From positions 1 to 64,000 of the forward strand of contig CAADUZ010000023.1 of NCBI GenBank assembly GCA_900752335.1: 64,000 nt of DNA, in the 5' to 3' direction. The notes beneath the pieces are model-generated. The model saw nothing but the letters and a program-made list of their open reading frames with translations. It was not told where the DNA came from and ran no database searches. Position numbers and translations under genes: made by a program. Shown piece by piece: positions 27,164 to 36,165 of the stretch (its first letter is position 1; every line of letters starts with the position of its first letter). The DNA comes from Clostridia bacterium. GTDB taxonomy: Bacteria > Bacillota > Clostridia > TANB77 > CAG-508.

Positions 27164-28474
27164 TTAAACTTGCATACTTGTAATTCCAAATGCTATTCCA
27201 TACAAGCATAAAACTACAATAATTCCAACGCAGGCACTGAACACCACTTCTGATACTTTATGTGCTTTTGCTTCAATTCTACTTGCTGCAACTAGAATTG
27301 AAAGTACCAATGATAATGTAATTATTATTGTAGTTGCTACACTTCTTGAACTTTGTGTAACTATCCAAATAATTGTATTTGCTGCAAATGCAAGTGTTGT
27401 AAATCCACTTGGAATAAATTTGTGGTTTAAGCCTTTGTGTTTATTGGTTCTTGCTGTGGCAATTAATGCAACTATTGCTATTACTACAATTACAATTACT
27501 GAAAATGCTAAATGTACTGGTGAATTTATCACATTTTTTATAAAGTTTAATCCTATATCGCTAATTTTATCAAAGAACAAGAAATATGCCACAATTATCG
27601 CATTAATAGCTGTAATTACCACTCCTCCTGCTGCTACGTCTTTTGCTATTTTTGCTTTTGGATGATATACGTCAACATACAAATCTACTACAGTTTCTAT
27701 TGCTGTATTGAACATTTCTGCTAGCAAAATTAAAATTATCGTAAATAGAAAGCATAAAAATTCTGCTCTATTTAAATCAAAAAATAAACTTGCTATTACT
27801 ACTAGTACAGCTAAAACCAACTGTATTTTTATATTTCGTTGAGTTGTTGTAGCATATATAATTCCATCTATCGCATTTTTCCAAGCATCCAATATTCCGG
27901 AATTAGAAGTTTTATGTTTTTTATTTTTTTCTTTTTCCTCTATTTTTTCTAATTCTTTTTCGCTTCTTTCAGGGCTAGTTTCTCTTTTAATTCCAAGTTC
28001 ATTCAAAACAGCTTCTTCTTTTTCCCTCATTTTGACTTTATCTGCTTCTTCTATGTGGTCATATCCCATTAAATGATAGAAACCGTGAACCACCATATAT
28101 GCAAGTTCTCGTTCAAAACTATGTCCATACTCTTCTGCTTGCTCATATACTTTTGGAATTGATATAACTATATCTCCTAAAATATCTCCTTCTAAATTTA
28201 CGTCTGTGTTATTTGAAGTCTGCTTTATAAAATTATCTAATTCCTCTTTTTCAAACATAGGAAAAGAAAGCACGTCTGTAGGTCTATCTATATTTCTATA
28301 CTGCATGTTTAGCTTTTCTATTTCTTCTGCGTTTGTTAAAGTTACACTTAAATACAAATTTGTTGTATCTAAATGCTCCTTCTTAAAGCACGCATCTACG
28401 ACCCCCTGTATAGTGCTTTCATATTTTTCTTTTTTATCCAAGTTTTTATATATAATTTCGCAATTCTCTTTCAT
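27164..28474 (-). CDS. ybeY-dgkA: YbeY endoribonuclease - diacylglycerol kinase - PAP2-like triple fusion
   Basis: 436 residues. Residues 1-150 are YbeY, the rRNA-maturation metalloendonuclease, with TDVLSFPMF and HGFYHLMGYDH, the three-His zinc site. After a charged linker (residues about 165-190), a prokaryotic DgkA-type membrane kinase follows: NAIDGIIYATTTQRNIKIQ, EMFNTAIETVVD and AKDVAAGGV, three membrane helices. The last 130 residues add four more membrane segments with FIPSGFTTLAF and SRIEAKAHKVSEV, a degenerate PAP2-like pattern in which the His of PSGH is Phe. ybeY and dgkA are neighbours in Bacillus; here they are one frame, with no stop or CGG between. Confidence 0.85.
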   Translation of the reverse strand: MKENCEIIYKNLDKKEKYESTIQGVVDACFKKEHLDTTNLYLSVTLTNAEEIEKLNMQYRNIDRPTDVLSFPMFEKEELDNFIKQTSNNTDVNLEGDILGDIVISIPKVYEQAEEYGHSFERELAYMVVHGFYHLMGYDHIEEADKVKMREKEEAVLNELGIKRETSPERSEKELEKIEEKEKNKKHKTSNSGILDAWKNAIDGIIYATTTQRNIKIQLVLAVLVVIASLFFDLNRAEFLCFLFTIILILLAEMFNTAIETVVDLYVDVYHPKAKIAKDVAAGGVVITAINAIIVAYFLFFDKISDIGLNFIKNVINSPVHLAFSVIVIVVIAIVALIATARTNKHKGLNHKFIPSGFTTLAFAANTIIWIVTQSSRSVATTIIITLSLVLSILVAASRIEAKAHKVSEVVFSACVGIIVVLCLYGIAFGITSMQV

Positions 28475-28491
28475 ACCATTTTCCTTTTATA

Positions 28492-29721
28492 TTATACTGC
28501 TTCTTTTTTTACTCTTCTCCTTGTCTTTTTCTTTTTTGTGCCTTTAGTATATTCTCCTTCTGATATGTATGAGTTACGCAAAACTCTCATTACGCCTAAC
28601 TCTACTAGTTTATTTTTATAAAATGCTATAATTTTATAGTATTTGTTTTCATTAGTAGAAACTTTTGCTAAATCGCTTCTTATAAATAAAATCTCTTTTT
28701 GCTTTATATATTCATCATAATCTTTGTCTTTTAATTCTTCTACCTTTTTGTATTCATTCCAGAATTTCTTGTATTCTTCTCTTTGAGCTGGTTTTTCCCA
28801 ATATATTTTTGTGCTTAATAATTTTACATTGTATTCTTCAATTATATTTATTAAAAGTGAATATGCCTTTTCTTGTTTTCTTAATACTTTAGTATCTACA
28901 ATTAAGCTTCTTGCATCTTTTAAAAGTTTTATATAGCATTGCTCTGCTACTACAAGTGGAAGGCTGTGTGTAAACAATTTTCTGCTTAATCCTAGTAAAA
29001 TTAAATTCTTTTCTATAACGTCATTTTGATCTAACTTTCCAACAGAAAATCTGTCAAAATTATCAAACTCGTCTAGTATATCTTTATATGTATCGTTTTT
29101 CTCTATTTCAAATTTTATTGGTAAAATGTTAGATATGTATTCTTCTAATACATTAAATATTTTATTATATACTTCTTGTTTTTCTCCGTCAGTAATATTA
29201 TCTGCAAGCCTTATTGAATAGTGTTTTAATAATCCTTTGTATAAAGATTCTGTTTCTGCACAGTAGAATTTTTTGTATCTTTCTACTAATTTTTCCTTTT
29301 CTGTTAAAACATTTTGGTAATCAAGCCCTATTAAATAGATTTGTTTTCTATATTTATATTCTGCATAATTTGATTCTTTTAAATGAGTAACAACATAATA
29401 TTGTGATAATGCTTCTTTTTCAAACTCTGTCGCAACGTCGTTTCTTACTTTTTTATAAATCGAATCCATTATATATTTATCTATTGCTTCTAAATACAAA
29501 GCATATGCTTCATCTAGTTTTTTTGATAAAGCTTCTTTTTTGTCTTGGTCTTTAGCTGAATGTAAGTTTTCATATGCTTTTAGTATATTATTTCTTTTTA
29601 TTGATATTAGCATGCCATTTATTCCAATTTTTGTTGGTATAAATAATTTGCTTATTGTGTTTGTAATCCTAGAGAAAAATGTCTTTTCCGAATCATAAAT
29701 TCTTAAACTTCTTTCTTCCAT
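28492..29721 (-). CDS. Conserved-looking hypothetical protein, helical and charged
   Basis: 409 residues with no membrane segment, many Lys/Glu/Tyr and long predicted helices; the C-terminus is strongly basic (KGTKKKKTRRRVKKEAV). I recognise no motif. It lies between yqfD and ybeY-dgk, the place where phoH and yqfF lie in Bacillus, but resembles neither. GGAGG-like bases precede the start. It may act with the sporulation genes around it; that is guesswork from position. Confidence 0.7.
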   Translation of the reverse strand: MEERSLRIYDSEKTFFSRITNTISKLFIPTKIGINGMLISIKRNNILKAYENLHSAKDQDKKEALSKKLDEAYALYLEAIDKYIMDSIYKKVRNDVATEFEKEALSQYYVVTHLKESNYAEYKYRKQIYLIGLDYQNVLTEKEKLVERYKKFYCAETESLYKGLLKHYSIRLADNITDGEKQEVYNKIFNVLEEYISNILPIKFEIEKNDTYKDILDEFDNFDRFSVGKLDQNDVIEKNLILLGLSRKLFTHSLPLVVAEQCYIKLLKDARSLIVDTKVLRKQEKAYSLLINIIEEYNVKLLSTKIYWEKPAQREEYKKFWNEYKKVEELKDKDYDEYIKQKEILFIRSDLAKVSTNENKYYKIIAFYKNKLVELGVMRVLRNSYISEGEYTKGTKKKKTRRRVKKEAV

Positions 29722-29756
29722 TTTATCCTCCCTTTCTCTTCATTAGTGCATAATAT

Positions 29757-30938
29757 TTAAAAAATTATTTTTTCTTTTATTCCAATATTTTCTTCTACTT
29801 CATACGTAACTTCTACTTCTATATATTCCGCTTCTTGAACTACATTTACTTCTTTGTTTAGTATTTTCTTACCATCTAACTGTTCTTTCAAACTTTCCTT
29901 TGCTCTATCTATTCCTATTTGTTTTGCTTCTTCAAAGCTATGTACCACAAGCTTTTCCTCATATTCTTTATATGTGTATTTTACAAGTTCAAATGGTAAA
30001 TAAAAATTGGAAAATAACTTTAATTTTTTATTCTCCTCTATTGTATCATATTTTTGAAATTTTGGAAGACTTTTTGGCAAATTTATTTGAAAATTATTTA
30101 TCTTTACGGAATATGCATTTTTGCTTTCTCCCGTTTCTATTTTTTGAGTTTCTTTTAAATAAACTTTTTCTACTGTTTTATAGCTTACTTTTGCCTGAAC
30201 CTCGCCTCTTGCATGGACATATTGCTTTCCTGTATACTTTCCTTCCATCCAGCCAGAAATCAATATATCTCCATTTGTTACAGTATCTCCCTCTTTTACT
30301 AGGGGTGTACCATTTTGAGCCGTTACTTTTAATATTACAGCATCTCTTTCTGCCACAATGTTGCAATATTCTTCTTCGTCAATTATCTCCGGTTTTTCGT
30401 CTGCCTTTACTAATTTTATAACAGCATTTGTCCCCTCTATATCAATTCCAACCCACGATACGTCATCTCGCTCTAATCGTATTTTATTAATTATATTTTT
30501 TGTGTCTACATTGCCTTTAAATGCACCTACTTCTAATCCTTCTGTTTTGACCAGTTCTAGTATTTCTTCTTTTGGAATGCTACTATCTCCCTCAATTTCT
30601 ATATTCCAAATAAAATTAGATAAAATAATTATAGTTACCAGTATTAGCAACAAAAAAAGAAGAAATACTTTTCTTTTTTTGTACTTATTTATTATAAATG
30701 GCAGCCCTCTCTTGCTTTTGATTTTCACCTTGCATTTAGTTTTTCTACATATCGACTTTATTCTTCTAAAGTCCTCTATTTTAACACAAGCAAACATTTT
30801 TATAGAATTTTCTTTTTTAATATTCCATAAATTTATTTGTTTGGTACTGCAAATATTGATAAATTTTTCTATATAATATCCTTCTATTGCAATGCATAAA
30901 TATCCGGACATGTATTCCATAATTCTATTTTGTTTCAA
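29757..30938 (-). CDS. yqfD: Sporulation protein YqfD
   Basis: 393-residue membrane protein of the sigma-E sporulation regulon. It shows MEYMSGYLCIAIEGYYIEKF at the start, a Lys-rich stretch, one membrane helix near residue 95 (VFLLFLLLILVTIIILSNFIW), then the repeated POTRA-like and lectin-like parts with IEGTNAVIKL and GTPLVKEGDTVTNGDILISG. Start is TTG 30938 with GGAGG seven bases upstream. It follows yqfC by 23 bases. Confidence 0.92.
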   Translation of the reverse strand: MKQNRIMEYMSGYLCIAIEGYYIEKFINICSTKQINLWNIKKENSIKMFACVKIEDFRRIKSICRKTKCKVKIKSKRGLPFIINKYKKRKVFLLFLLLILVTIIILSNFIWNIEIEGDSSIPKEEILELVKTEGLEVGAFKGNVDTKNIINKIRLERDDVSWVGIDIEGTNAVIKLVKADEKPEIIDEEEYCNIVAERDAVILKVTAQNGTPLVKEGDTVTNGDILISGWMEGKYTGKQYVHARGEVQAKVSYKTVEKVYLKETQKIETGESKNAYSVKINNFQINLPKSLPKFQKYDTIEENKKLKLFSNFYLPFELVKYTYKEYEEKLVVHSFEEAKQIGIDRAKESLKEQLDGKKILNKEVNVVQEAEYIEVEVTYEVEENIGIKEKIIF

Positions 30939-30961
30939 ATGTTTTCCTCCTTCTTTCGTAA

Positions 30962-31243
30962 TTACTCTTCATCTACTACTTCTTCGAAATCTACACCTTC
31001 TATTTTTCCTGTGACTAGCAAATCGTCAGAAGTCATTTCTTCTAGTTTTAAATCAAATCCATTTATATTAATTATTCCTATATGCGTATTAACCCTAACA
31101 AAATAGTCCTGATACTCTAATATACCCATGTAATTTTCTATAAGTAGCCTTTCAAAACCAGTTATAGTAAGCTTGGGATTATCAGTACCCAGTTCTACCG
31201 GAATTTCTAATATTTCATCTAGCTTTCTTAATTTTCTTCTCAT
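30962..31243 (-). CDS. yqfC: Sporulation protein YqfC (YabP/YqfC family)
   Basis: 93 residues with the family pattern LEIPVELGTDNPKLTITGFERLLIENYMGILEY and a beta-strand-rich remainder. Found with yqfD in the sigma-E regulon across spore formers. AGGAGGAAT precedes the ATG. Confidence 0.92.
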   Translation of the reverse strand: MRRKLRKLDEILEIPVELGTDNPKLTITGFERLLIENYMGILEYQDYFVRVNTHIGIININGFDLKLEEMTSDDLLVTGKIEGVDFEEVVDEE

Positions 31244-31267
31244 GATTCCTCCTAGTTTGATAAATTT

Positions 31268-32077
31268 CTATCTTTCGAATTCGTCCAAAGTCTTAAATTC
31301 GTATCCCATATTTTTTATTTCTTTTATACAATAATCTAAAATATTGCTATTATCCTTTGAAGTGCTATGAAGTAGCATTACTTCTCCGTTATGCACATTT
31401 TCTAATATCTTCTGCTTTCCATATTCTTCTCTACCTTGTTTATTTTCGTCCCAATCGTCATATGCAAATGACCACATTACAGTTGTATATCCTAATGTGT
31501 TTGTATATGCAACACTTGCCTCACTATATTCACCTTTTGGAGGTCTTATATATTTCATTTCATATCCAAACTTATCATACAATGCTGTATGAAGCTCCAT
31601 TACGTCTTCTTTTATCTCTTCTTCACTAGACTCCGGCATACATATATGGTCTGCTGTATGGTTACCTATTATATGTCCATCTTCTATCATTTTTTGCACC
31701 ATAGCTGCAGAGGAATTTAAATAATGCCCTGTTATAAAAAATGTAGCTTTTACGTCGTTTTGCTTTAATACTTCTAATATTTTTTCCGTATATCCAGCCT
31801 CATATCCACAGTCAAATGTTAAATATATGTATTTTTTCTGACTATTTCCCATAGCTATACCATTATATTTATCTATTATCCCTTTATTTTCAGTTCCTAA
31901 ATCCGGTTGTTCATGGTTCTTTCCTCTTTTTATTCCCCACTCTATTTTTTTAGTACTTATTGCGCTACTAGCACTTGTTTGTACCGTTTCATTATTTACA
32001 TTTATTACAGATATTGTAAATATTACTACTAAAAAACATGTAAAAAACATTGTTAAATTTTTAATGTTTACTTTCAT
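31268..32077 (-). CDS. pdaA: Delta-lactam-biosynthetic de-N-acetylase PdaA-like polysaccharide deacetylase
   Basis: About 269 residues. A signal-anchor helix (LTMFFTCFLVVIFTISVI) leads to a carbohydrate esterase 4 domain: YLTFDCGYEAGYT with the catalytic Asp, IIGNHTADH for zinc, RPPKGEYS, WSFAYDDWDE and the final LLHSTSKDN. PdaA removes N-acetyl groups from MurNAc to form muramic delta-lactam in spore cortex. I use ATG 32077, preceded by GGAGG; ATG 32089 would lie before that RBS. It ends a sporulation gene group. Confidence 0.9.
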   Translation of the reverse strand: MKVNIKNLTMFFTCFLVVIFTISVINVNNETVQTSASSAISTKKIEWGIKRGKNHEQPDLGTENKGIIDKYNGIAMGNSQKKYIYLTFDCGYEAGYTEKILEVLKQNDVKATFFITGHYLNSSAAMVQKMIEDGHIIGNHTADHICMPESSEEEIKEDVMELHTALYDKFGYEMKYIRPPKGEYSEASVAYTNTLGYTTVMWSFAYDDWDENKQGREEYGKQKILENVHNGEVMLLHSTSKDNSNILDYCIKEIKNMGYEFKTLDEFER

Positions 32078-32317
32078 ATCGTCCTCCATAAAAAATTTGA
32101 TTTATAAAATTTTATTCTTAAGCCACATATTTATTCCTAGTACTGATATATTCGTACCTTATTCTTTCATAATTCGACAAATAAATTTATTTTTCTAAAA
32201 AATTTATATTGACAAGCTAAAATTTTTAGATTATATTATTATTAAAATTGGAAAAAATTGGTTGTGTTTTTTCTATTTTAGTTTTTTCGGATTTTATTTA
32301 TTATACGGAGGATAAAA

Positions 32318-33071
32318 ATGTTAAGTTTTGTTTTATGTGACGATAATCAAAGCGCTATTGACAAGCTATCTAAAATGCTAGATTCAATTATTATTTCTCA
32401 TAATTTAAAAGCTCAATTATCTTATGCTACAACAAATCCCATTGATTTATTACAATATACAAAAACCCACCAAACCGACGTATTATTGCTAGATATAGAT
32501 TTAAAATCTTCTACTTCTGGCTTACAAATTGCCGAGCAAATTAGAGAAATAGACAAAAATGTTTACATTATTTTTGTAACAGGACATTTTGAGTTTGGAT
32601 TAGTTGCATATAAATATAAAACTTTTGATTTCCTTCAAAAACCTTTGACAAAAGAACGATTTGAAGAAACTATTTTGAGGCTGTATTCTGATATTTTGCG
32701 GCAGTTCTTCGAAATACATAAGGCTGGATAATGATAGGACCGTAATTAAAGAAAACAGTATTAGATTTATAAAAAAGGAAGGTATGAAGGTAATATTCCA
32801 CACGGATACACGAGATTATGAAACTTACAGCTCTTTTACAAAGATATCTGGTATGTTACCTTATAATTTTGTCAGATGCCATAAGTCCTATATAGTAAAT
32901 CTTTCAAAAATAACTGATATAGATTTTATTGATAATGAAATTACTTTTACTAAAAACGATAAATGCTATATCGGTCCAAAATATAAAAATAATTTTATGG
33001 AGGTTTTAAAAAATGAATATTTTACAAACAATTTGGTCTGCATTGACGACGCAAAGTGCGACTTTGACTAA
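32318..33071 (+). CDS. agrA: AgrA/LytTR response regulator, read through a CGG +1 frameshift
   Basis: 250 residues when joined. Residues 1-127 form the receiver: SFVLCDDNQ with the acidic pair, DVLLLDIDLKS with the phosphorylated Asp, and YKTFDFLQKPLT with the conserved Lys. At YSDIL the next codon is CGG (32699-32701) followed by CAG; frame one stops 13 codons later. Skipping the C gives GSSSKYIRLDNDRTV and continues to the LytTR DNA-binding domain (RFIKKEGMKVIFHTD, MLPYNFVRCHKSYIVNL). So CGG falls in the linker between receiver and DNA-binding domain. GGAG at about 32308 precedes ATG 32318. It overlaps agrC. Unlike the other six sites, the base after CGG is C, still giving Gly. Confidence 0.88.
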
Positions 33072-34365
33072 TGTTTTAGGAATACCTTTAATGTTTCTAG
33101 ATTTAACTGTATGCATGTATTTCTTTACAACTATTTTAAATATAGAAACTACTAAACGTCAAAAAATAACTTATGTACTTGTGCTTGGAACTATTGCAAA
33201 TATTGCCAGCTTTATTATTCCAACGTCTTACAAAATATTTTTTAATATGATAGTTTGGCCAGTAGCAATATTTTTCATACTAAAAGCTAATATAATAAAA
33301 AGTTTCTTGGCAGAAGCAATAATTTTAGTTACTACTTCTATATTAGAATCTATCTTTATAAACATTTTGCATTTAAGTTTTAACTTATCATATAACGATA
33401 TTGCTTTAACACCTATTTATAGATTAATTTGCGTTATATCTATATACTTAATAATATTTTTATTAACAAAAGTAATTAAATATTTCAAAATTAATATAAA
33501 TATAATTGACGATTTACCTACTAAAAGCAAAGTGTTATTGGGCGTAAGTATATTGCTAACTATATCTGTAATAATTTTTCAATTTATATTACTAATGTTC
33601 TACAATACAATAATGCCAACAATAGTGTCTGTAGTAAATATACTAATTTTAATTATCTATTTTTCTATAAGTATTTGTAGTATCATAAACATATCTAAAC
33701 TTGCATCTACAAAACAAGATTTAGAAAGTGCTAACCTTACAATTAACTCACTTTCAATTTTGCATGATAGTGTTAGGTCTTTTAAACATGTTTTTGATAG
33801 CATTGTAAATAGTATTGGTGGCTATGTTGTAAATGAAGATATGGAAGGACTTAAGAAATATTATAATCAATTATTAGAAGAATGTCATAAAACAAATAAT
33901 CTATATGCACTTTCACCAAAAGTAATAAATCATCCTGCAATTTATCATATGCTTGCTACAAAATATTATGAAGCTGATAAAGAAAATATACAAATTAATT
34001 TAAATGTTTTCCTAGATTTAAACGAAATCGAAGCTCGCATGAAAATTTATGATTTTACTAGAATATTAGGTATACTTTTAGATAATGCTATTGAAGCTGC
34101 AAAATTATGTGATAAAAAAGTTATCAATGTTACTTTTAGAAAGCAGATAAGCAATGATATGATAGTAGTAATTATTCAAAATACTTATACAAATAAAGAA
34201 GTAGATACAGAAGAAATTTATCAAAAAGGTATAAGTAGCAAAGAAAATCATAGTGGACTTGGATTATGGAAAATTAGACAAATATTAATGCGTAATAATA
34301 ATTTAAATTTATTTACCACTAAAGACGACGAATATTTTACACAACAATTTGAAATATTTAAATAA
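33013..34365 (+). CDS. agrC: AgrC-like sensor histidine kinase (GHKL ATPase)
   Basis: 450 residues. The first 220 form about six membrane helices, which in AgrC sense the autoinducing peptide; then a short helical part with LSILHDSVRSFKHVFDSI, whose His is the likely phosphoacceptor, and a GHKL ATPase with LGILLDNAIEAA (N-box) and GLGLWKIRQIL (G-box). It overlaps the agrA end by 59 bases, with GGAGG at 32999-33003. A terminator follows immediately. Confidence 0.9.
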   Translation: MNILQTIWSALTTQSATLTNVLGIPLMFLDLTVCMYFFTTILNIETTKRQKITYVLVLGTIANIASFIIPTSYKIFFNMIVWPVAIFFILKANIIKSFLAEAIILVTTSILESIFINILHLSFNLSYNDIALTPIYRLICVISIYLIIFLLTKVIKYFKININIIDDLPTKSKVLLGVSILLTISVIIFQFILLMFYNTIMPTIVSVVNILILIIYFSISICSIINISKLASTKQDLESANLTINSLSILHDSVRSFKHVFDSIVNSIGGYVVNEDMEGLKKYYNQLLEECHKTNNLYALSPKVINHPAIYHMLATKYYEADKENIQINLNVFLDLNEIEARMKIYDFTRILGILLDNAIEAAKLCDKKVINVTFRKQISNDMIVVIIQNTYTNKEVDTEEIYQKGISSKENHSGLGLWKIRQILMRNNNLNLFTTKDDEYFTQQFEIFK

Positions 34366-34371
34366 TTATAG

Positions 34372-34409
34372 AACTAAAAATAACCTCTTTATAGAGGCTA
34401 TTTTTAGTT
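34372..34409. terminator. Bidirectional terminator between agrC and agrD
   Basis: Arms AACTAAAAATAACCTCT and AGAGGCTATTTTTAGTT (34372-34388 and 34393-34409, one mismatch) have A-run and T-run on the two sides, so either strand can use it. It ends agrAC on one side and agrBD on the other. Confidence 0.85.
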
Positions 34410-34466
34410 TTGTCGATTTTATATTTATTATATGGAAAATAGTTGTTATCCAATTTGATTTATTAA

Positions 34467-34586
34467 TTAATCTTTTTTTATTAATGATGCAGGCATTTTT
34501 GGTTGGTGTAATATTCCTGCGAAGAAACACGCTGTGTTTGTTGATTTTGCATATTTTTCTGCCATTTTTGCTAGACTTTTTAACAT
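34467..34586 (-). CDS. agrD: AgrD-type cyclic autoinducer peptide precursor
   Basis: 39 residues, below the usual gene-calling limit. An amphipathic N-terminal helix (MLKSLAKMAEKYAKS) is followed by NTACFFAGILHQPKMPASLIKKD. The Cys in the middle would form the thiolactone; the P-K-M-P and acidic/charged tail are the cleavage and recognition end seen in Clostridial AgrD. AGGGGAGGAG precedes ATG 34586. It lies 88 bases after the agrB stop on the same strand. Confidence 0.88.
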   Translation of the reverse strand: MLKSLAKMAEKYAKSTNTACFFAGILHQPKMPASLIKKD

Positions 34587-34674
34587 AATAAACTCCTCCC
34601 CTGTTTTTTAGTTTATATAATAAAACATTGCCGGCTAATGTTTTTATTATCAATATTTTTTGCTTTTGTAAACT

Positions 34675-35304
34675 TTAATTTTGTAATTCTTCCTTATATA
34701 CTTCATGTCCATACTTATTGTTTGTTATTTTATATGCTAGTCTTGATATAAATAAAGACTGCATAATTGTTCCTATTATTAATATATTTGATAATGTACT
34801 ATCTTTTAAAAATATTGCTATTCCTAAAGTTATAGTAAGTATTATATATGATAGTATCTTCTTCGTTTTTCTTTCTTTTTTACTTATAATTGGTAAATTT
34901 TCTGTATCTGCTGGTGCATATAAACTTATCATAAGTATTCCAAAAACAAAACTTAAAGCTATTAATATATATTTTTCTAAACTATCTAAATTTAAAAACT
35001 TGCTCAATAATATTGTTCCATAATATGATATTGCACTTACTGTAATGCAGCCTAAATGTGTGTGTAGATGAATTCCGCCCGATACCATTTTGTATGGCAT
35101 TATTGTTATGTAGGCAAACAACATATACCATCCAAAACCTAATAGAAAACTTACAGCAAATAACAATAATGTTTTTGGTATTTCTCCTATTATTAGCTGT
35201 AGTCCATATTTTATTACTTCTTCTTTTTCTTTTGTTATATCTGGCATTTCTTTTTTCATTCTGTTTAGTATAAATTCACAAATTTTGTCTACCAATTTGC
35301 TCAC
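34675..35304 (-). CDS. agrB: AgrB-type membrane peptidase
   Basis: 209 residues with five or six membrane helices. The catalytic pair is in SGGIHLHTHLGC: His and Cys seven apart, the AgrB protease signature. It would cut and cyclise the AgrD peptide and help export it. Together with agrD, agrC and agrA it forms a full quorum-sensing set in two convergent operons. Confidence 0.93.
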   Translation of the reverse strand: MSKLVDKICEFILNRMKKEMPDITKEKEEVIKYGLQLIIGEIPKTLLLFAVSFLLGFGWYMLFAYITIMPYKMVSGGIHLHTHLGCITVSAISYYGTILLSKFLNLDSLEKYILIALSFVFGILMISLYAPADTENLPIISKKERKTKKILSYIILTITLGIAIFLKDSTLSNILIIGTIMQSLFISRLAYKITNNKYGHEVYKEELQN

Positions 35305-35445
35305 CTCATTTGTACTAAAACTATATTAATACTTTTTTTGACATTTTTTTCATTTTATATACAAAGAGGGCTATATACTTTATGAAATTATTTTCGAATA
35401 AGATTATGGCATTTTCGTAAAATTTACATAATATTTATATTAGCA

Positions 35446-35471
35446 TAAAAAAGAAGCTATTTCTAGCTTCT
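35446..35471 (-). terminator. Terminator of the pseudouridine synthase operon
   Basis: AGAAGCTA (35452-35459) pairs with TAGCTTCT (35464-35471), followed on the minus strand by a run of six T. The stem overlaps the stop codon at 35470. Confidence 0.65.
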
Positions 35472-36157
35472 ATAATTCTATATCTTCTATTATTTTCCAA
35501 CTGCCTACTGGTTTTGGTATTGATTTAAAAATCATTTCTTCTTTAGTAATTGGGTGCAATATTTTTAATGTATATGCCCATAATGCAATTTGCTTTCCAT
35601 GACCTCTTCCGCCATATTTTTGATCCCCATATATACTATGGTTTCTACTAGATAATTGTACTCGTATTTGATGGTGTCTTCCTGTATGTAAATTTATTTT
35701 TAATAACGATAAGTCTATTTCTTCATTGTATTTTAGAACTTCATAATCAAGTGATGCGAATTTTGCATTTCTCGTACCTTCTTTTACAACTTTACTCATG
35801 TTGTTTTTCTCGTTTTTTAGCAAATAATCTTCTAATGTACCGCTTCTTGCTCTCCATCTTTCCATTTACTATAACTAAATATGTTTTTTGAAATATTTTT
35901 TCTCTAACCTGCTCGCTTAATCTTGCTGCTGCTTTTGAAGTTTTTGCAAATACCATTACCCCACCTACTGGTCTATCTAGTCTATGAACTAACCCTAAAT
36001 ATACATTCCCAGGTTTGTTATACTTTTCTTTTATGTATTCTTTTATTATTGTAAGCATATCAACATCTCCAGTTTTATCGCCCTGTGATGGTATGTTTAC
36101 TGGTTTTTCTACTACTATTATATGATTATCCTCAAATATTACTTTTAAATCTTGCAT
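35470..36157 (-). CDS. RluA-family pseudouridine synthase, read through a CGG +1 frameshift
   Basis: 228 residues joined. Frame one: FEDNHIIVVEKPVNIPSQGD, then LGLVHRLDRPVGGVMVFAKT with the catalytic Asp in HRLD, and KTYLVIVNGKMESKK up to CGG (35842-35840). The frame remains open for a while after CGG but loses the family. Skipping the C gives GTLEDYLLKNEKNN, then KINLHTGRHHQIRVQL and SIYGDQKYG, all standard. Thus the shift is required for a complete active site and the C-terminal binding motif. Isomerises uridine in rRNA or tRNA; the site is not known. It follows the methyltransferase by 8 bases. Confidence 0.87.
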
Positions 36158-36165
36158 TTTTACCT

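Noticed and set aside
34366..34653. A 95-residue minus-strand open frame between agrC and agrB
   Set aside because: It is a shadow; the real gene there is the 39-residue agrD in another frame, with RBS and the Cys-containing peptide.
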